64,000 nt of DNA from Sceloporus undulatus (taxonomy: Eukaryota > Chordata > Lepidosauria > Squamata > Phrynosomatidae), in the NCBI RefSeq assembly GCF_019175285.1, contig NC_056527.1, forward strand, positions 118,052,016 to 118,116,015, in the 5' to 3' direction. The notes under the pieces were generated by a model, which worked only from the letters and a program-made list of their open reading frames with translations, was not told the DNA's origin and did no database searches. Made by a program: the position numbers and the translations under genes. Below, piece after piece: positions 30,641 through 41,284 of the stretch. Every line of letters starts with the position of its first letter. Positions within the stretch are counted from its first letter, which is position 1.

Positions 30641-31156
30641 TCCTGCACTTGAGCCGCGTTCTCGTGTTGCAAAGTCTGTTGCCTTACTCTGCACAAAAGG
30701 ATCCCGTACCCTCCAACCGTCCCAAATTGGCAGCAGGGCAAACGCTGTTAATGGAGAAGAAGACACAAAGATACACTACTGTTTTAAGCAGAGAGGCTCA
30801 GATGGGACAGTGCTACCCTCCAGAATGCCTTGAGCTGGTCCAGAGTTTGAGAATGTGCTTTTGGTTAGACTACAACTCCTATGGCTGGCTTGGGGATTTG
30901 GGGAATTGCAGTCTGGAAAAGAGACTCTGGGCTCATCCCTTGCACCTGCATGGAAGGGAAAGTGTCCAAATACCCTCCTTTGGAAGCACACGGCTGACCA
31001 ATATGCCCATGCAGGCAACGGGCTTCTAAAGCTACTTTTTAAAAATTAAAAAGCAAAGACAATGTCTTTTCCTTTAAAAAGGGAAGAGCCTCTTTTCTGG
31101 AGGGGAGGCAGTCCTCTTTCTGGGATAATCCAACCCATGAGATGCATGTCCTCTTA

Positions 31157-31612
31157 AACTGCATCCGCACTGCAGAAATAATCCAGGTTGCTTTAACTGC
31201 CATGGTTCAATGTACCGTATAAACTTGACTCTAAGTCGATCTCATGTATAAGTCAAGGGCAGGTTTTGGGGCCATAATTTTGATACGACCCATGGATAAG
31301 TCGAGGGTAAAACCTAGGGGCATGTAATGAAGGATGCAAAGGATGAAGCGAAGGAACAATACAGTATTTACATTGACCCATGGATAAGTCGACTTGGGTT
31401 TTTTGGGTCAAATTTTTAATCCAAATTTCTAGACTTATACATGACTATACACAGTAATTCAATTCTGGGAAATGTAGTTTGTTGTGGCACCAGAGCCCTC
31501 TGACAGAGAAGGTTGAATGTCTCACAAAACTACAGATCCCAGGATGCCATAGTGTTGAGCCATGGCTGTTAAAGCGGTGTCAGCCCGGGTTATCTCTGCA
31601 GTGTTGATGCAG
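31157..31612. mobile_element. Palindromic MITE, interrupted
   Basis: ACTGCATCCGCACTGCAGAA to CTGCAGTGTTGATGCAGC (ggctgcatcc family), split by the element at 31211-31463. Confidence 0.8.
31211..31463. mobile_element. TIR element (TATACTCGTGTATAAGTCG type)
   Basis: TACCGTATAAACTTGACTC, GATAAGTCGA motifs in both orientations, and ACTTATACATGACTATACAC at the far end. Inserted in the left arm of the surrounding MITE. Confidence 0.7.
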
Positions 31613-32109
31613 CTTCAGAGGATATGCATCCCATGGGTTGGATTATCCCAGAAGAGGAATGCATTTTTGACTGCCTCCCCCTTCAAAAAAAGAGGCCCAG
31701 TAAAAGGAACCTTCTTTGCTTTCTAAATACTTTTGCATCTGTATATGCAAATCTGGTCTTAATGTCCTCCGCTTCTGCTTCCCTGCCAGTCCATCCAAGT
31801 GGCAGGGAAGGCCTTTCTGCCAACAAAGAGCTCTAACAAGCTCAGGATGGTAATCCTGCCAGGCGCCGGCTGGCTCCCTTCCCCCAGACATGCCATCCAT
31901 CCATCCAGGGCTCATCCTAAGCCACTGGAGGCTTATGGGTTTTCAGGAAGGATGCCCAAAAAGGGACCAGCAGCATCCTGATGGTGTGGGGCAGACTGGC
32001 ATTGCAACAGGAGGGTGGCAAGGAGGAAAGTGCCAGGTCAATGCCCACTCAGTGGACCAGTTAGAGGATGCTTTAAATTGCTTTTTAAAAAGAAAATTAA
32101 AGTGTCTCA

Positions 32110-32560
32110 TACCCTCCAGCAGCCTCCATTTGGCAAGGACAGTTCATGTTACTCCTCTGCCATCTTGCTTTTTCACCTGCCTTTAAAACGTCCCGGTTTC
32201 TCTCACCTCTTCCCACTTTCCCCTTTCGTCCTCAGTTTACTTTAATTGCTGCAAATTGAGCTCACAGCTCAGATTGTGTTTACAATTTGTAAGCCGCTTT
32301 GAGAGCATTTGTAAAGAGTAAGGTTTAATAATAATAATGTGCAAAAGGAGTTCAGATGCCATTCACTCAGCAAGGAGGAGAGAAGAGGAACAGACAAAAT
32401 CTTGCCCTTTCCAGTTGGCTCAGGCAAAAGCAAAGTGCTGCAGCCTCTCCTGGCTTCTGTGTCCTTCCTCATTTGCAACTTTTGCAACCACTTGATCTAG
32501 CTTTTTTGCAACCTCTAGACTTGGCTTTTATCTCTGAAATGTTGAAGGGGACCGTCTGTT
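32110..32560 (+). repeat. Interspersed repeat family R
   Basis: ACCTGCCTTTAAAACGTCCC, ATTGCTGCAAATTGAGC and AAGGAGTTCAGATGCCATTC match 39540-39760; a LINE tail (about 32275-32340) is inserted. Confidence 0.55.
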
Positions 32561-32574
32561 TTTATAAGAGGACA

Positions 32575-32790
32575 AGATGTCATAGGGACTACAGCTCTGG
32601 AGGCCAGGGTTCGATTCCCCGTTCGAACATAAAAACCCACTGGGCCGGTCGCACACTCTCAGCCTCAGAGGATGGCAATGGCAAACCCCAGCCCCTGGAC
32701 AAATCTTGCCGAGAAAACCCTATTAATAGGTTCTAATGATAGATTTGCCATAAGTCAAAAATGGCTTGGAGGCACCAAAGGACACAACCA
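32575..32790 (+). mobile_element. Sauria SINE, degraded
   Basis: GGACTACAGCTCTGGAGGCC, GGTTCGATTCCCC, CACACTCTCAGCCTCAGAGG, then TTTGCCATAAGTCAAAAATG tail. Confidence 0.85.
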
Positions 32791-33355
32791 TCTTCCGAAA
32801 GAGGACCACCATCTCTAAGGGAGGACACACTAGCTAGGGATGGAAGCCGGCCTCCTTTGCCTGCTCTGGTCTTGATGCTGTCTTCTGGATGACACCTAAA
32901 TCCCATGTTTTCAGCTTTTAATCTCTCAACCCCCACTTTGGCCCTCTTCCCAAAATTGGGATGGTTTCTGAGCCTGGCCTGCTGGCACTAATCCGAAGAG
33001 GAGCAGCTGTGCTGTGTGTCCTTGCGCCTTAAAAGCTGCCTGCGCCAGAGATCCCACCCCAAAAATAATGCCAGCTGCAAGACTGGCAATGTCTCCCCCT
33101 TCCTTGAAATCCTTCTGTCCAGGGAGAGGGTCAGGTTTGGGATCAAGGCACACAGCTGACCCACACCGGAAAGGATCAGTGGGGGATACCCCGAGATGGG
33201 GGACCCCCAAGACCCTCTCCAAAACTGGGACAGGTCTCTGGACAAACAGCTGGACCATACTTTGGAATGCTCCTCTTCTTAGCACCTGAATTCCCAGTCA
33301 AGGAGAGATCCATGTTTCCCCCACACAAGGTGACCAGATATCCTAAGGCACCTCA
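32791..33355. other. Unique non-coding DNA
   Basis: No repeat or exon recognised. Confidence 0.4.
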
Positions 33356-33374
33356 ATAACAACAACAACAATAA

Positions 33375-33600
33375 TAATAATTGTTATTATTATTATTTGT
33401 ATCCCGCTTCTCCAGAAGATTGAAGCTGCCAACACTAAAAACATCCCTAAAATACAATAACCGCTTGCTATTATTGTATCCCAAACCCTCCCTAACTTTC
33501 CCATCCATAATAAAATACAATTTCATTACTAAGCAATTATTAAAACAGTTATTAGAATTACAAGGTAAATGCAGTTAGGGCAGTTGTTGAATGGTTAAAT
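33375..33600 (-). repeat. LINE-like 3' segment
   Basis: Reverse copy of 1872-2095: TTATTTGTATCCCGCTTCTC, ATCCCAAACCCTCCCTAAC, and GGGCAGTTGTTGAATGG. Confidence 0.6.
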
Positions 33601-33699
33601 ACAAGGTTGATAAAATGTAGGATGTGCAAGAAAAGGTGGAGGACATGACCAAATAAAAGCTAACAAGCACTCAATATGAATTCATTTACAACTATATTA

Positions 33700-33925
33700 C
33701 ACACATTGTTGTGTGCCTTCAGGTCGTTTCCAATTTATGGCGACCGCAAATGGAAGCCATCATGGGGTTTTCTTGGCAAGATTTGTTCAGAGGAGGTTTG
33801 CCTTTGCCTTCTCCTGAGGCTGAGAGAGTGTGACTTCTTGCCCAAAACTGAGCAAGAATCGAACCCCGGTCTCCAGAGTCACAGTCCAGCACTCAAACCG
33901 CTTTTGCCATGCTGGCTCTCATATT
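33700..33925 (-). mobile_element. Sauria SINE
   Basis: Minus strand head GCCAGCATGGCAAAAGCGG, B box GGGTTCGATTC, tail GGTCGCCATAAATTGGAAAC. Confidence 0.9.
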
Positions 33926-33949
33926 ATACACTGTATTTTATTATGTACT

Positions 33950-34105
33950 TTTTCTGATGAACTTTTATCTTCTCTGAAGATGCCAATGCCACAGACGCTG
34001 GCGAAACGTCAGGAATAAACTCTTCTAGAACATGGCCACAGAGCCTGAAAAACCCACAAAAATCTATGGATGCCGGCCATGAAAGCCTTTGACTTCACAA
34101 CTTTA
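33950..34105 (+). mobile_element. Retroelement 3' fragment with hammerhead-like core (Penelope-like candidate)
   Basis: GCGAAACGTCAGGAATAAAC, TCTAGAACATGGCCACAGAG, CCTGAAAAACCCACAAAAA and GCCATGAAAGCCTTTGAC form a known amniote interspersed 3' segment. A truncated second copy lies at 52395-52495. Penelope-like elements are known to carry hammerhead motifs, which is why I favour that class; no coding part is present. Confidence 0.5.
33970..34014 (+). ncRNA. Hammerhead-ribozyme-like motif
   Basis: Core boxes in canonical order: CTGAAGA (33974-33980, matching CUGANGA), stem II GCCA (33982-33985) with TGGC (33999-34002), GAAAC (34003-34007) and GTC (34008-34010). Stem I: TTCT (33970-33973) with AGGA (34011-34014), one G-U pair. 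Helix III is reduced to A-C/G-U with no loop, so it could close only between two molecules. Activity unknown. Confidence 0.5.
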
Positions 34106-34899
34106 TCTTCGTTAAAATGCCTTCTTGGCTTGCAATATCCTAATAGACCTCTGAGCAAGACAAATGCTTAACATTGGACATTGCCAGCAACAAATCCTTG
34201 ACTGAACCCACATTTAAATGGTTCCTTTAATTTGTCCATTGTGCTGAAACGAAGGGGAGAAAAAGCCCTTTCCACATTTGCATGGCGTCCTCAAGCAGCC
34301 CATTGCCTAACACCTTTGCTGTTCTTTTCCTCTCCAAGAAACAAACATGCTCCAAGCTCTGGGTGCGAGTCTTGTCTGCAGATGCTGCTCCTAGGAAAAA
34401 GAACTTTAGACGGATCCATCCATCCTGCCTTCTAGGCCTTAGCAAAGCTCAGAGAAGATGGCAAAGCAGTGTCCATGCCGCCTGGGGACGGGGGATTTGG
34501 GGAGCTGTTGTCCAAATGAGTGACTTTCTCCAAGATCTGTTCCCGCCTATGTGGGATCTGATTGCAGTTGTGGGGAAAGCACTCTGTGCATGCTCAGGAA
34601 TAGGATGGGTAGAAATGTGGGCTTGGATCTTCGTATCCGTGAAGCCAGTGCCATGCTGGGATTCTGGGAGTTGTTGTCTGGACTGGAAGGGGAACTTTCC
34701 CCAAAGCCTTGCAAAGGATCCGGTTGCAGTTTCTCATAAGTGAGGGGCAAAAGGCACTCTGCACATGCTCAGAGCTTATGTATCCTCATCATCCTACCTT
34801 TTCCTAGGCAGCTGACAGAAGTTGAAAAATAGAGATAGCTAAGAATTCACATTGCGTGAAGGTTTAAAATGTCCAGAATCTACTGTGCTACATTAACTT
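34106..34899. other. Non-coding with a local direct repeat
   Basis: GATCTGATTGCAGTTGTGGG...CACTCTGTGCATGCTCAGG (about 34556-34600) recurs as GATCCGGTTGCAGTTTC...CACTCTGCACATGCTCAGA (about 34716-34772), around a GGGATTCTGGGAGTTGTTG core. No gene seen. Confidence 0.45.
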
Positions 34900-35170
34900 T
34901 ATTTATGTATATGTATATATTTAGCTGCCTAGCAGAGGCTCTAAGAAATCCTGTTAATGAATTGCACGCATCCCAAGGTGTGCGCTCCCTTTATGTTTAA
35001 CTTTTGTATGCTTTATGCAATTTTATATGGTTTTAGCATGATGATTTTAATTATTTTAAAATATATATACAGTATTGTAAAGCTTTTAGACTCCAGTATT
35101 TTATCTGTGATCCAACTTGGGTCCCTTTCTGGGAGAAAGGCAGCATATAAATTAAATAAATGAATGATAA
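34900..35170 (+). repeat. LINE 3' tail
   Basis: TTGGGTCCCTTTCTGGGAGA, AAGGCAGCATATAAATTAAA, then AAAT-rich end. Confidence 0.6.
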
Positions 35171-35234
35171 ATTAATTTGCAAAGATACATAATGGAACCA
35201 ATGCCTCAGTTCCAATGCGCATTGGTCATTTTGC

Positions 35235-35400
35235 TGGCATCCGCATAGCCAAAATAATCTAGTTTGACATTGCTTCAACTGCCCTTTCTGAGTGCTATGG
35301 AATCCTGGGATTTGTAGTTTGCTAAGACACCAGAGCTCTCTGACAGAGAAGGCTAAAGCCATGTCAAACTGCATTAATTCTGCAATGTGGATGCAGCCCT
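35235..35400. mobile_element. Palindromic MITE
   Basis: GCATCCGCATAGCCAAAATA to TGCAATGTGGATGCAGCC with GGGATTTGTAGTTTGC in the core; shortened. Confidence 0.75.
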
Positions 35401-35539
35401 TGACTGGATACAGACATCAAGGCCCAGTCCTAATTCCCGCAGACATAAGTTAGTCCCCAGCAGGATTCTGGCTGTAATTAAACTGTCAATGAAATTGATT
35501 ATTAACACCATTAAAAAGAAAACAACAAATAGACACTAC

Positions 35540-35640
35540 AGTGCATTATTTGTTGTTGTTGTTCTGTGCCTTCAAGTAATTTTGGACTTATGGTGACCCT
35601 ATCACAGGGTTTTCTTGGCTGGATGGATTTGTAATTGGCT
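35540..35640 (-). mobile_element. Sauria SINE tail
   Basis: (GTT)n, CTGTGCCTTCAAGTAATTTT and TATGGTGACCCTATCACAGG; the head was lost at the junction with CR1. Confidence 0.75.
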
Positions 35641-36225
35641 GACCGGCCGAACCCAAAGGCTGCTCAGCAATGGCTCCTCTTCTTCACCCAGGAGAGAAGT
35701 GACCAGTGGGGGGTCCATTGGGGGTTCTGTCCTGGGCCCAGTTTGCAATTCAACGTCTTTCTCAATGACTTGGATGACAGAATTGGGGGCATGCTTATCA
35801 CATTTGCAGATGACACCAAATTAGGAGGAATAGCTAAGACTCCAGAGGACAGGATCAAGATTCAAAATGACCTGAATAGACTAGAAAGCTGGGCCAAAGC
35901 TAACAAAATGAAATTCAACACAGAGAAATGCAAGGTATTGCACTTAGGGCAGAAAAATGAAATGCACAGATATAGGATTATGGGGGACACCCGGCTGAAT
36001 GAAACTACGTGTGAAAGGGATCTAGGAGTCCAAGTAGACCACAAGTTGAACATGAGTCAACAGTGTGATGCGGCAGCTAAAAAGGCCAATGCTATTTTAG
36101 GCTGCATCAATAGAAGTATAGTTTCTAGATCAAGAGAAGTAATAGTCCCACTCTATTCTGGTCTGGTCAGGCCCCACCTGGAATATTGTGTCTAGTTCTG
36201 GGCACCACAATTAAAAAAGGCCCAG
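35641..36225 (+). mobile_element. CR1 LINE reverse transcriptase fragment
   Basis: One continuous frame reads FNVFLNDLDDRIGG, ITFADDTKLGGIAKTPEDRI, KMKFNTEKCKVLHLGQKNEM, CERDLGVQVDHKLNMSQQC and LYSGLVRPHLEYCV. FADD is the catalytic motif of the reverse transcriptase. 5' and 3' truncated; a relatively young copy since the frame is open over about 185 codons. Confidence 0.95.
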
Positions 36226-36264
36226 CCAAGGGGGTTGGTGCCCAAAGCGGGCACATGGGTGGCA

Positions 36265-36400
36265 TGATGATGATGATGATGATTATTATTAACCTTTATT
36301 TATAAAGCGCTGTAAATTTACACAGCGCTGTACATACAGTCTTTTTAATTAGACGGTTCCCTGCCCTCAGGCTTACAATCTAAAAAGACATGGCATAAAA
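36265..36400 (+). repeat. Retroelement tail with hairpin
   Basis: (GAT)n/(ATT)n then CAGCGCTGTAAATTTACACAGCGCTG hairpin region (about 36306-36332) and GGCTTACAATCTAAAAAGAC; related to 22900-22960. Confidence 0.6.
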
Positions 36401-37160
36401 AGAGAAGGGAAAGGTGGTGGGGGTAGTAGGCTAATTTCTACCCACTTTCTCATCCGCCCCAAAATCAGCCACATCACCAAAAAGAGGGAGAGATGGGAAG
36501 AGAGGAAGTGGGCAATGGCTCAAAATGACCATCCGCTGGAAATTTATTACAACCCCCCCCCCTTTTTTGCAAGCCACTGATTCAGCATCCAATGCAGAAA
36601 GTTAAAAAAATGCCTTGCAAGCCAGAATTAATTAGGGTTTTTTTTTAAAAAAGGGGAGGGTTGGAGATAATGATTTCTCCCTCTATTTTTGTGTGTTGTT
36701 TTGCCATGCAATAAATCTGCAATAAATGCATTGTATAAGGAGGGGTATCCCTATCATTTCTAAATTATGGACCCCTCTTGCACATCCCTTGCTTGGCCAA
36801 AATGGGCCTTTTGGTTTGCCCCCTCCTTGCCTGGTCCTGGGCAGGAACATTCCTGTCTGGGTTTGCAAGGCAATTAGCAAATTGCTTTGGAAGAGCCTCA
36901 GCTGGAGAATATGGGGGGGTGGGGGGTGGAAATCTTTATTATTTATTATCAGAGGGAGAGGGAGAGCGAGAGAAGGAGCAAATGAGGGTTTTATAGCCTG
37001 AACGTAAATGCTGAATGGGACCCATTATTCTGCTAATGGATTTCATTACCCCTGCGCTCAACGCTTTCCTTAACAGGTGTCTCTGCCACTGGGTTATATA
37101 GCCCTTGAAAAGGCCTCTCAGTCCAGAGGGGTCTGTGTCTGTGTGTCTGTCCATGGATAA
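36400..37160. other. Candidate conserved noncoding block
   Basis: Largely non-repetitive. About 36980-37110 (GTTTTATAGCCTGAACG, CTGCTAATGGATTTCATTAC, TTATATAGCCCTTG) has homeodomain-type TAAT sites back to back. Confidence 0.4.
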
Positions 37161-37249
37161 GCACTACCAAAAATGTAAATAAGACACCCCTGATCTGGCC
37201 TTGCTGGGATGGAGGGTGACCTTAGGCTCACGGAATTGCAAAACGCCTG

Positions 37250-37458
37250 CTTGGCTGCATCTGCATTAATAGAATTAATGCAGTTTGGTACTAACTGTCA
37301 TGGTTCCATGATTTGTAGTTCATTGGGGCCCCAGAGCTCTTGGGCAGAGAAGGCGAAATGTCTCACCAAACGACAAATCCCTGAAACGCAAAGCATTGAG
37401 CCATGGCGGTTAAAGCGGTGCCAGACTGCATCAGTTTTGCAGTGTAGATGCAGCCCTT
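37250..37458. mobile_element. Palindromic MITE
   Basis: TTGGCTGCATCTGCATTAAT to TTTTGCAGTGTAGATGCAGCC with both inverted halves present. Confidence 0.8.
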
Positions 37459-37584
37459 GTTAGTGAATTGCAATGCCAAGTGTATCGATCTGCCCATGTG
37501 TGTCCACACATACACACTGGGTGGCCCAAAATGTTCCCCTAAAAAGTAGACTGTGTGTTGGGGGCCATGATGAATTTAAGCAGT

Positions 37585-37790
37585 AACAGATTAAAGAGCT
37601 GGGCCAGAACTAACAAAATGAATTTAAACAAGGAGAAATGCAAGGTACTGCTCTTAGATAGAAACAATGAAATGTATAGATCTAGGATGGGGGACATCTG
37701 GCTTAAGGAGACTTATCCGTGTGAAAGGGATCTAGGAGTCCTAGTAGACCACTAGTTGAACATGAACACATAGACATAGACATGCACATC
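37585..37790 (+). mobile_element. CR1 LINE fragment
   Basis: Frame reads LKSWARTNKMNLNKEKCKVL and CERDLGVLVDH, the same region as 35870-36050. Confidence 0.9.
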
Positions 37791-38050
37791 TATACTTTTT
37801 TGTCTCTGATTTCTTTCTTGCGGACCCTGGGATCGCTGGAGGAAGAGAGCGTGGAGAAGGAGAAAGGGCCTGAGGATGATTTCCTCTGAGATATAATGTT
37901 TCTTAATGAATTGATTTGCTTTATTAAAGCAAGAGGAGTAAGAACAAGAGGTCATTTTAACCTCAGTTATTGAGTAAGAGGCTGATGTGGCTTTGTGGAT
38001 GACAAGATAGTTGACCCAAGCAGTTGACGTGAAAAGCATCAAAAGGGTCT
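37790..38050 (+). repeat. Unclassified 270-bp repeat joined to CR1 (copy 1)
   Basis: CTATACTTTTTTGTCTCTGA to GAAAAGCATCAAAAGGGTCT; over 85% alike by eye to 54490-54760, and both run into CR1 at the same base (TTAGTAGACCCCAGGCTAAA). Confidence 0.75.
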
Positions 38051-38720
38051 TAGTAGACCCCAGGCTAAACATGAACCAACAGTGTGATGCGGCGGGCAGC
38101 TAGAAAGGCCAAGGCAATTCTAGGCTGCATCAATAGAGGTATAGTGTCCAGACTGAGGGAAGTAATAGTGCCACTGTATTCTGTTTTGGTCAGACCCCAC
38201 CTGGAATAAACCTGTGTCCAGTTCTGGCTCCACAATTCAAAAAGGATGCTGAGAAGCTGGAGCACGTTCAAAGGAGGGCAACCAAAATGATGAAGAGCCT
38301 GGAAACCATGTCCTATGAGGAACAACTCAGGGAGCTGGGTCTGTTTAGCCTGGAGAAGAGAAAGTCAAGAGGTGATATGACAGCCCCGTCTGTCATATTG
38401 AGGAGGGAGCAAGCTTGTTTTCTGCTGCTCCAGAGAATAGGACACAGTGGAACAATGGATGCAAGCTCCAGGAAAAGAGGTTCCACCTCAGCGTTAGGAG
38501 GAACTTCCTGATGGCAAGAGCTGTTTGGCAGTGGAGTAATGCACTGCTTTGGAGGGTGATGGAGTCTCCTTCTTTGGAGGTTTTTCAACAGAGGTTGGAT
38601 GGCCATCTGCCCCAGGAGGGGCTGGGATGGTGTCTTCCTGCGTGGCTGAAGTGGGCTGGACTGGATGGCCTTTGGGTGCTCCTTCCAGGACCCAGTGTTC
38701 CTGCTCCATGAGGGGCGACC
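38050..38720 (+). mobile_element. CR1 LINE 3' end
   Basis: From CAGGCTAAACATGAACCAAC through [20 protein letters not shown] and the 3' region to GCTGGACTGGATGGCCTTTG. Confidence 0.9.
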
Positions 38721-39430
38721 GCATCCTTTGCTCCCTTTTTCTCCGCTGAGGCTGAGCCAGGCTGCTTGGCCACCGGACAGGGAACTGTCAGCGAACAGAA
38801 ACACTTATGAAAATTTGATAGAAGCACCCATTAATTACAGCGCTTTGGAAAGAGCCGTCTTCTCAAGTGCTTCTCCCGTGGCTTCTTTCCCTGGCAGCCA
38901 GGCCTGGACTCCTGGATCCGTGATGCAGCTTTATTGGTGAAAAGGGAGGAGAAGGGGTTGACATTTCAGCAGAAAAACCACCTTGCAGCCTTTCTTCTGC
39001 CTCTCACTTTGGGGCAAGATCCAGCAAGAGAGACTTTCTTGCACTCGCTGCTTGAAAAGAAGCAAGTGTGTGTGTGTGTGTGTATACACACATACATACT
39101 GTATATATCCCCAGAGGCCATAAAGTCCAACCCTTTGCTCAGGGCCCATGTGCTGCAGCATGAATTAAGCCCTCTTCCTCCAAAACCAATCCAAAGCAAT
39201 AATTCGATGGATTCCAATTATAAGAAAGGAGATTCCAACTAAACATTGGAAAGAGACTGTTGACAGCAAGAGCTGTTGGATGGTGAAAAGAGCTATTTTG
39301 CAAGGTGCGGATGCAGAAGTTAGAGACCCATCCTGCAGGGACGCTTTAGCCACGGATTTCCATCTGTAGAGTAGATGACATTTGGAGATCTCTCCCAACT
39401 CCATCATTCCATACCCATCTATTGTCCCAA
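38721..39430. other. Mostly unique DNA with (GT)n
   Basis: About 38770-38900 (CTGTCAGCGAACAGAAACAC, GCACCCATTAATTACAGCGC) looks like a short conserved noncoding element. (GT)n at about 39067-39082 with TATACACACATAC after it. Confidence 0.4.
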
Positions 39431-39760
39431 TTCGGCAGGGACAGTCATATTCCCAGTTGCTTTGAAAATGTCCCCATTTCTCCTTCTTCCTCTCCCTTTT
39501 TTCCACAGTGAGCAAGGAGCAGACCTTGCAACTACCCTAACTGAACAGGGACAATCCTGATTAATCCTCTGCCATCCCACTTTTCCAGCTGCTTTTAAAC
39601 TGTCCCAGTTTCTCTCTCCTCTCCTACCTCTTTGTCCTCGTCTTACTTCAGTTGCTGCAAACTGAGTTCCAAATGCAAAGGGAGTTTGCATGCAGTTAAT
39701 TCAACAAGAGGGAGAGGAAAGAAGAAGGCAGAATCTTGCCTTTCCCAGTAGACTCAGACA
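39430..39760 (+). repeat. Interspersed repeat family R
   Basis: GACAATCCTGATTAATCCTC, CCAGCTGCTTTTAAACTGTC, GTTGCTGCAAACTGAGTTCC and GCAGTTAATTCAACAAGAGG; the clearest copy of the family. Confidence 0.6.
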
Positions 39761-39822
39761 AATGGAAACTACTGCAGATCTTCCTAGTTGGTTCTGTTTT
39801 TTGCCTTTGCCATCTTGACCAT

Positions 39823-40165
39823 GGCTACACAGATGATATTTTAGCAAGCCAGTTGAGAGCATGGTTGCAGAGCATCAATATATGCATGGTGTTGCATGGC
39901 CGTATGTGTCCCCATTTCATCTCTGAAATGTTGAAGGGTATGCAATTCCACAATTCATAAAGAGAACCACAGTCACTCAAGAATCCAAAGAGCACAGTGC
40001 TACACAGATGATATTTTAGCAAGTCAGCTGATGGCATGTTTGCAAAACATCAATACATGGATGGTGTTGCATCGCCACACGTGTCTCTGCTTCATCTGTG
40101 AAATGTTGGAGGGCATGCAATTCCACAATCCACGAACAGAAGAGCAGCCACTCAAGACTGGGAGG
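39823..40165. repeat. Tandem duplication, ~175-bp unit
   Basis: CTACACAGATGATATTTTAG begins both at about 39824 and 40000; each unit continues with GGTGTTGCATGGCC-like, TGAAATGTTGAAGGG-like and GCAATTCCACAATTC-like phrases. Confidence 0.85.
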
Positions 40166-40169
40166 GTTC

Positions 40170-40955
40170 CCATGCTCAGGCAGTGTGTGTCTGTGTCTAT
40201 GTGCGAGAGAGGACATGTGCTAGCCATGTGCCTTGTTGCACACAGGCGGGTGATCCTGTTTGTTTGCTTATCTGCTCAGCCGCTCGAGCGCCTGCTCCAA
40301 GCCTCCCAAATGTCACCCAAGGCTCTGGGCAAAAAAGGAAATGGGGGGAAAACCAGTTTGGGGGCAAACCAGCTGCTGTCACCAGCTTTCTCCCCTATTT
40401 TGCCAGAAGAAGTGCACTGGCGCATGAGAATTTAATGAGCCTTCCTGGGCCGTGAGGCAGAGTGGCGCATGGGCTGAAGGGTGGGAAGGATGTCAAGGGT
40501 GGAGGGAAAGGAGGAGAGGGAAGACCTAAAGGGAACTCTCCCCACAACCGGCGCAGAAGGGGCTGTCCTGGCTTCCCTTCCCCTCGCGCACTCCCGCTTC
40601 CCTGGCTCACATGCTGAGCATCTTTCTCGTGATTTTTTTAAGAAACGGCCAAGCAATCAAGCTGAGACAAAACACATTTGGCATGCATGTGCTTGCAAGA
40701 AAGAGAACATGTCTGTTGTTTTTAAAACACCACAGGCACCCCGCCTGGCCTCTATAGGGCTTATGCATATATTTATGCTTTGCAAACATGCACACTAAAA
40801 TATCGTCGGCGTAGAGGTTTATTCCTTGGATTCTTCTCCAGAAGTGGCTCTGTTGCGAATGGATGGAGTGATGTTACTCAGGGGAGCTTGGCAGTTGTGC
40901 CATGCACTCATGTTGGTAACCATTTTTGCTCCCCAAAAATAAGAGGTGCAAATGT
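40170..40955. other. Unique non-coding DNA
   Basis: No exon recognised. About 40600-40700 (TGCTGAGCATCTTTCTCGTG, GAAACGGCCAAGCAATCAAG) is non-repetitive. Confidence 0.35.
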
Positions 40956-40957
40956 GT

Positions 40958-41260
40958 GTTTGTTTGTTGTTGTGTGCCTTTCCGACTTATGACCACTGTA
41001 AGGTGAACCTATCATGAGATTTTATTGGCAAGATTTGTTTAAAGGGTTTTTTGATTTTGCTCCCCATATTAAGTCATTTTGGCTTTTATTTGCTCTTGGG
41101 CCCGTTTAGTTGTCTTTTTTAGGCACTCCATGGTACCTTTAGAGATGTTTTGTAACGGTTTATTATGGTTGTAATGGTTTTCTATGGTTGTAAACCGCTT
41201 TGATCTGTGGAAAAGCGGTATACAAATAAAATTATTATTATTATTATTTATAACTCTCCT
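40958..41260. repeat. Sauria SINE tail followed by LINE tail
   Basis: GTTGTTGTGTGCCTTTCCGA and GGCAAGATTTGTTTAAAGG (minus-strand SINE), then TAAACCGCTTTGATCTGTGG and GCGGTATACAAATAAAATTA (plus-strand LINE-like 3' end). Confidence 0.7.
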
Positions 41261-41284
41261 CCAGCCCCACACTTCAAATGAGTT

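Larger units (their letters stand above)
31045..31740. repeat. Outer inverted repeat holding two nested elements
   Basis: Arms of about 100 bp: AGCCTCTTTTCTGG, GAGGCAGTC and TGGGATAATCCAACCCATGA on the left are mirrored by CATGGGTTGGATTATCCCAG, GACTGCCTCC and AAAAGAGGC on the right. Confidence 0.8.

Noticed and set aside
35635-36195. Possible host gene with a long open frame
   Set aside because: FADDTKLGG and the following phrases identify it as CR1 reverse transcriptase.
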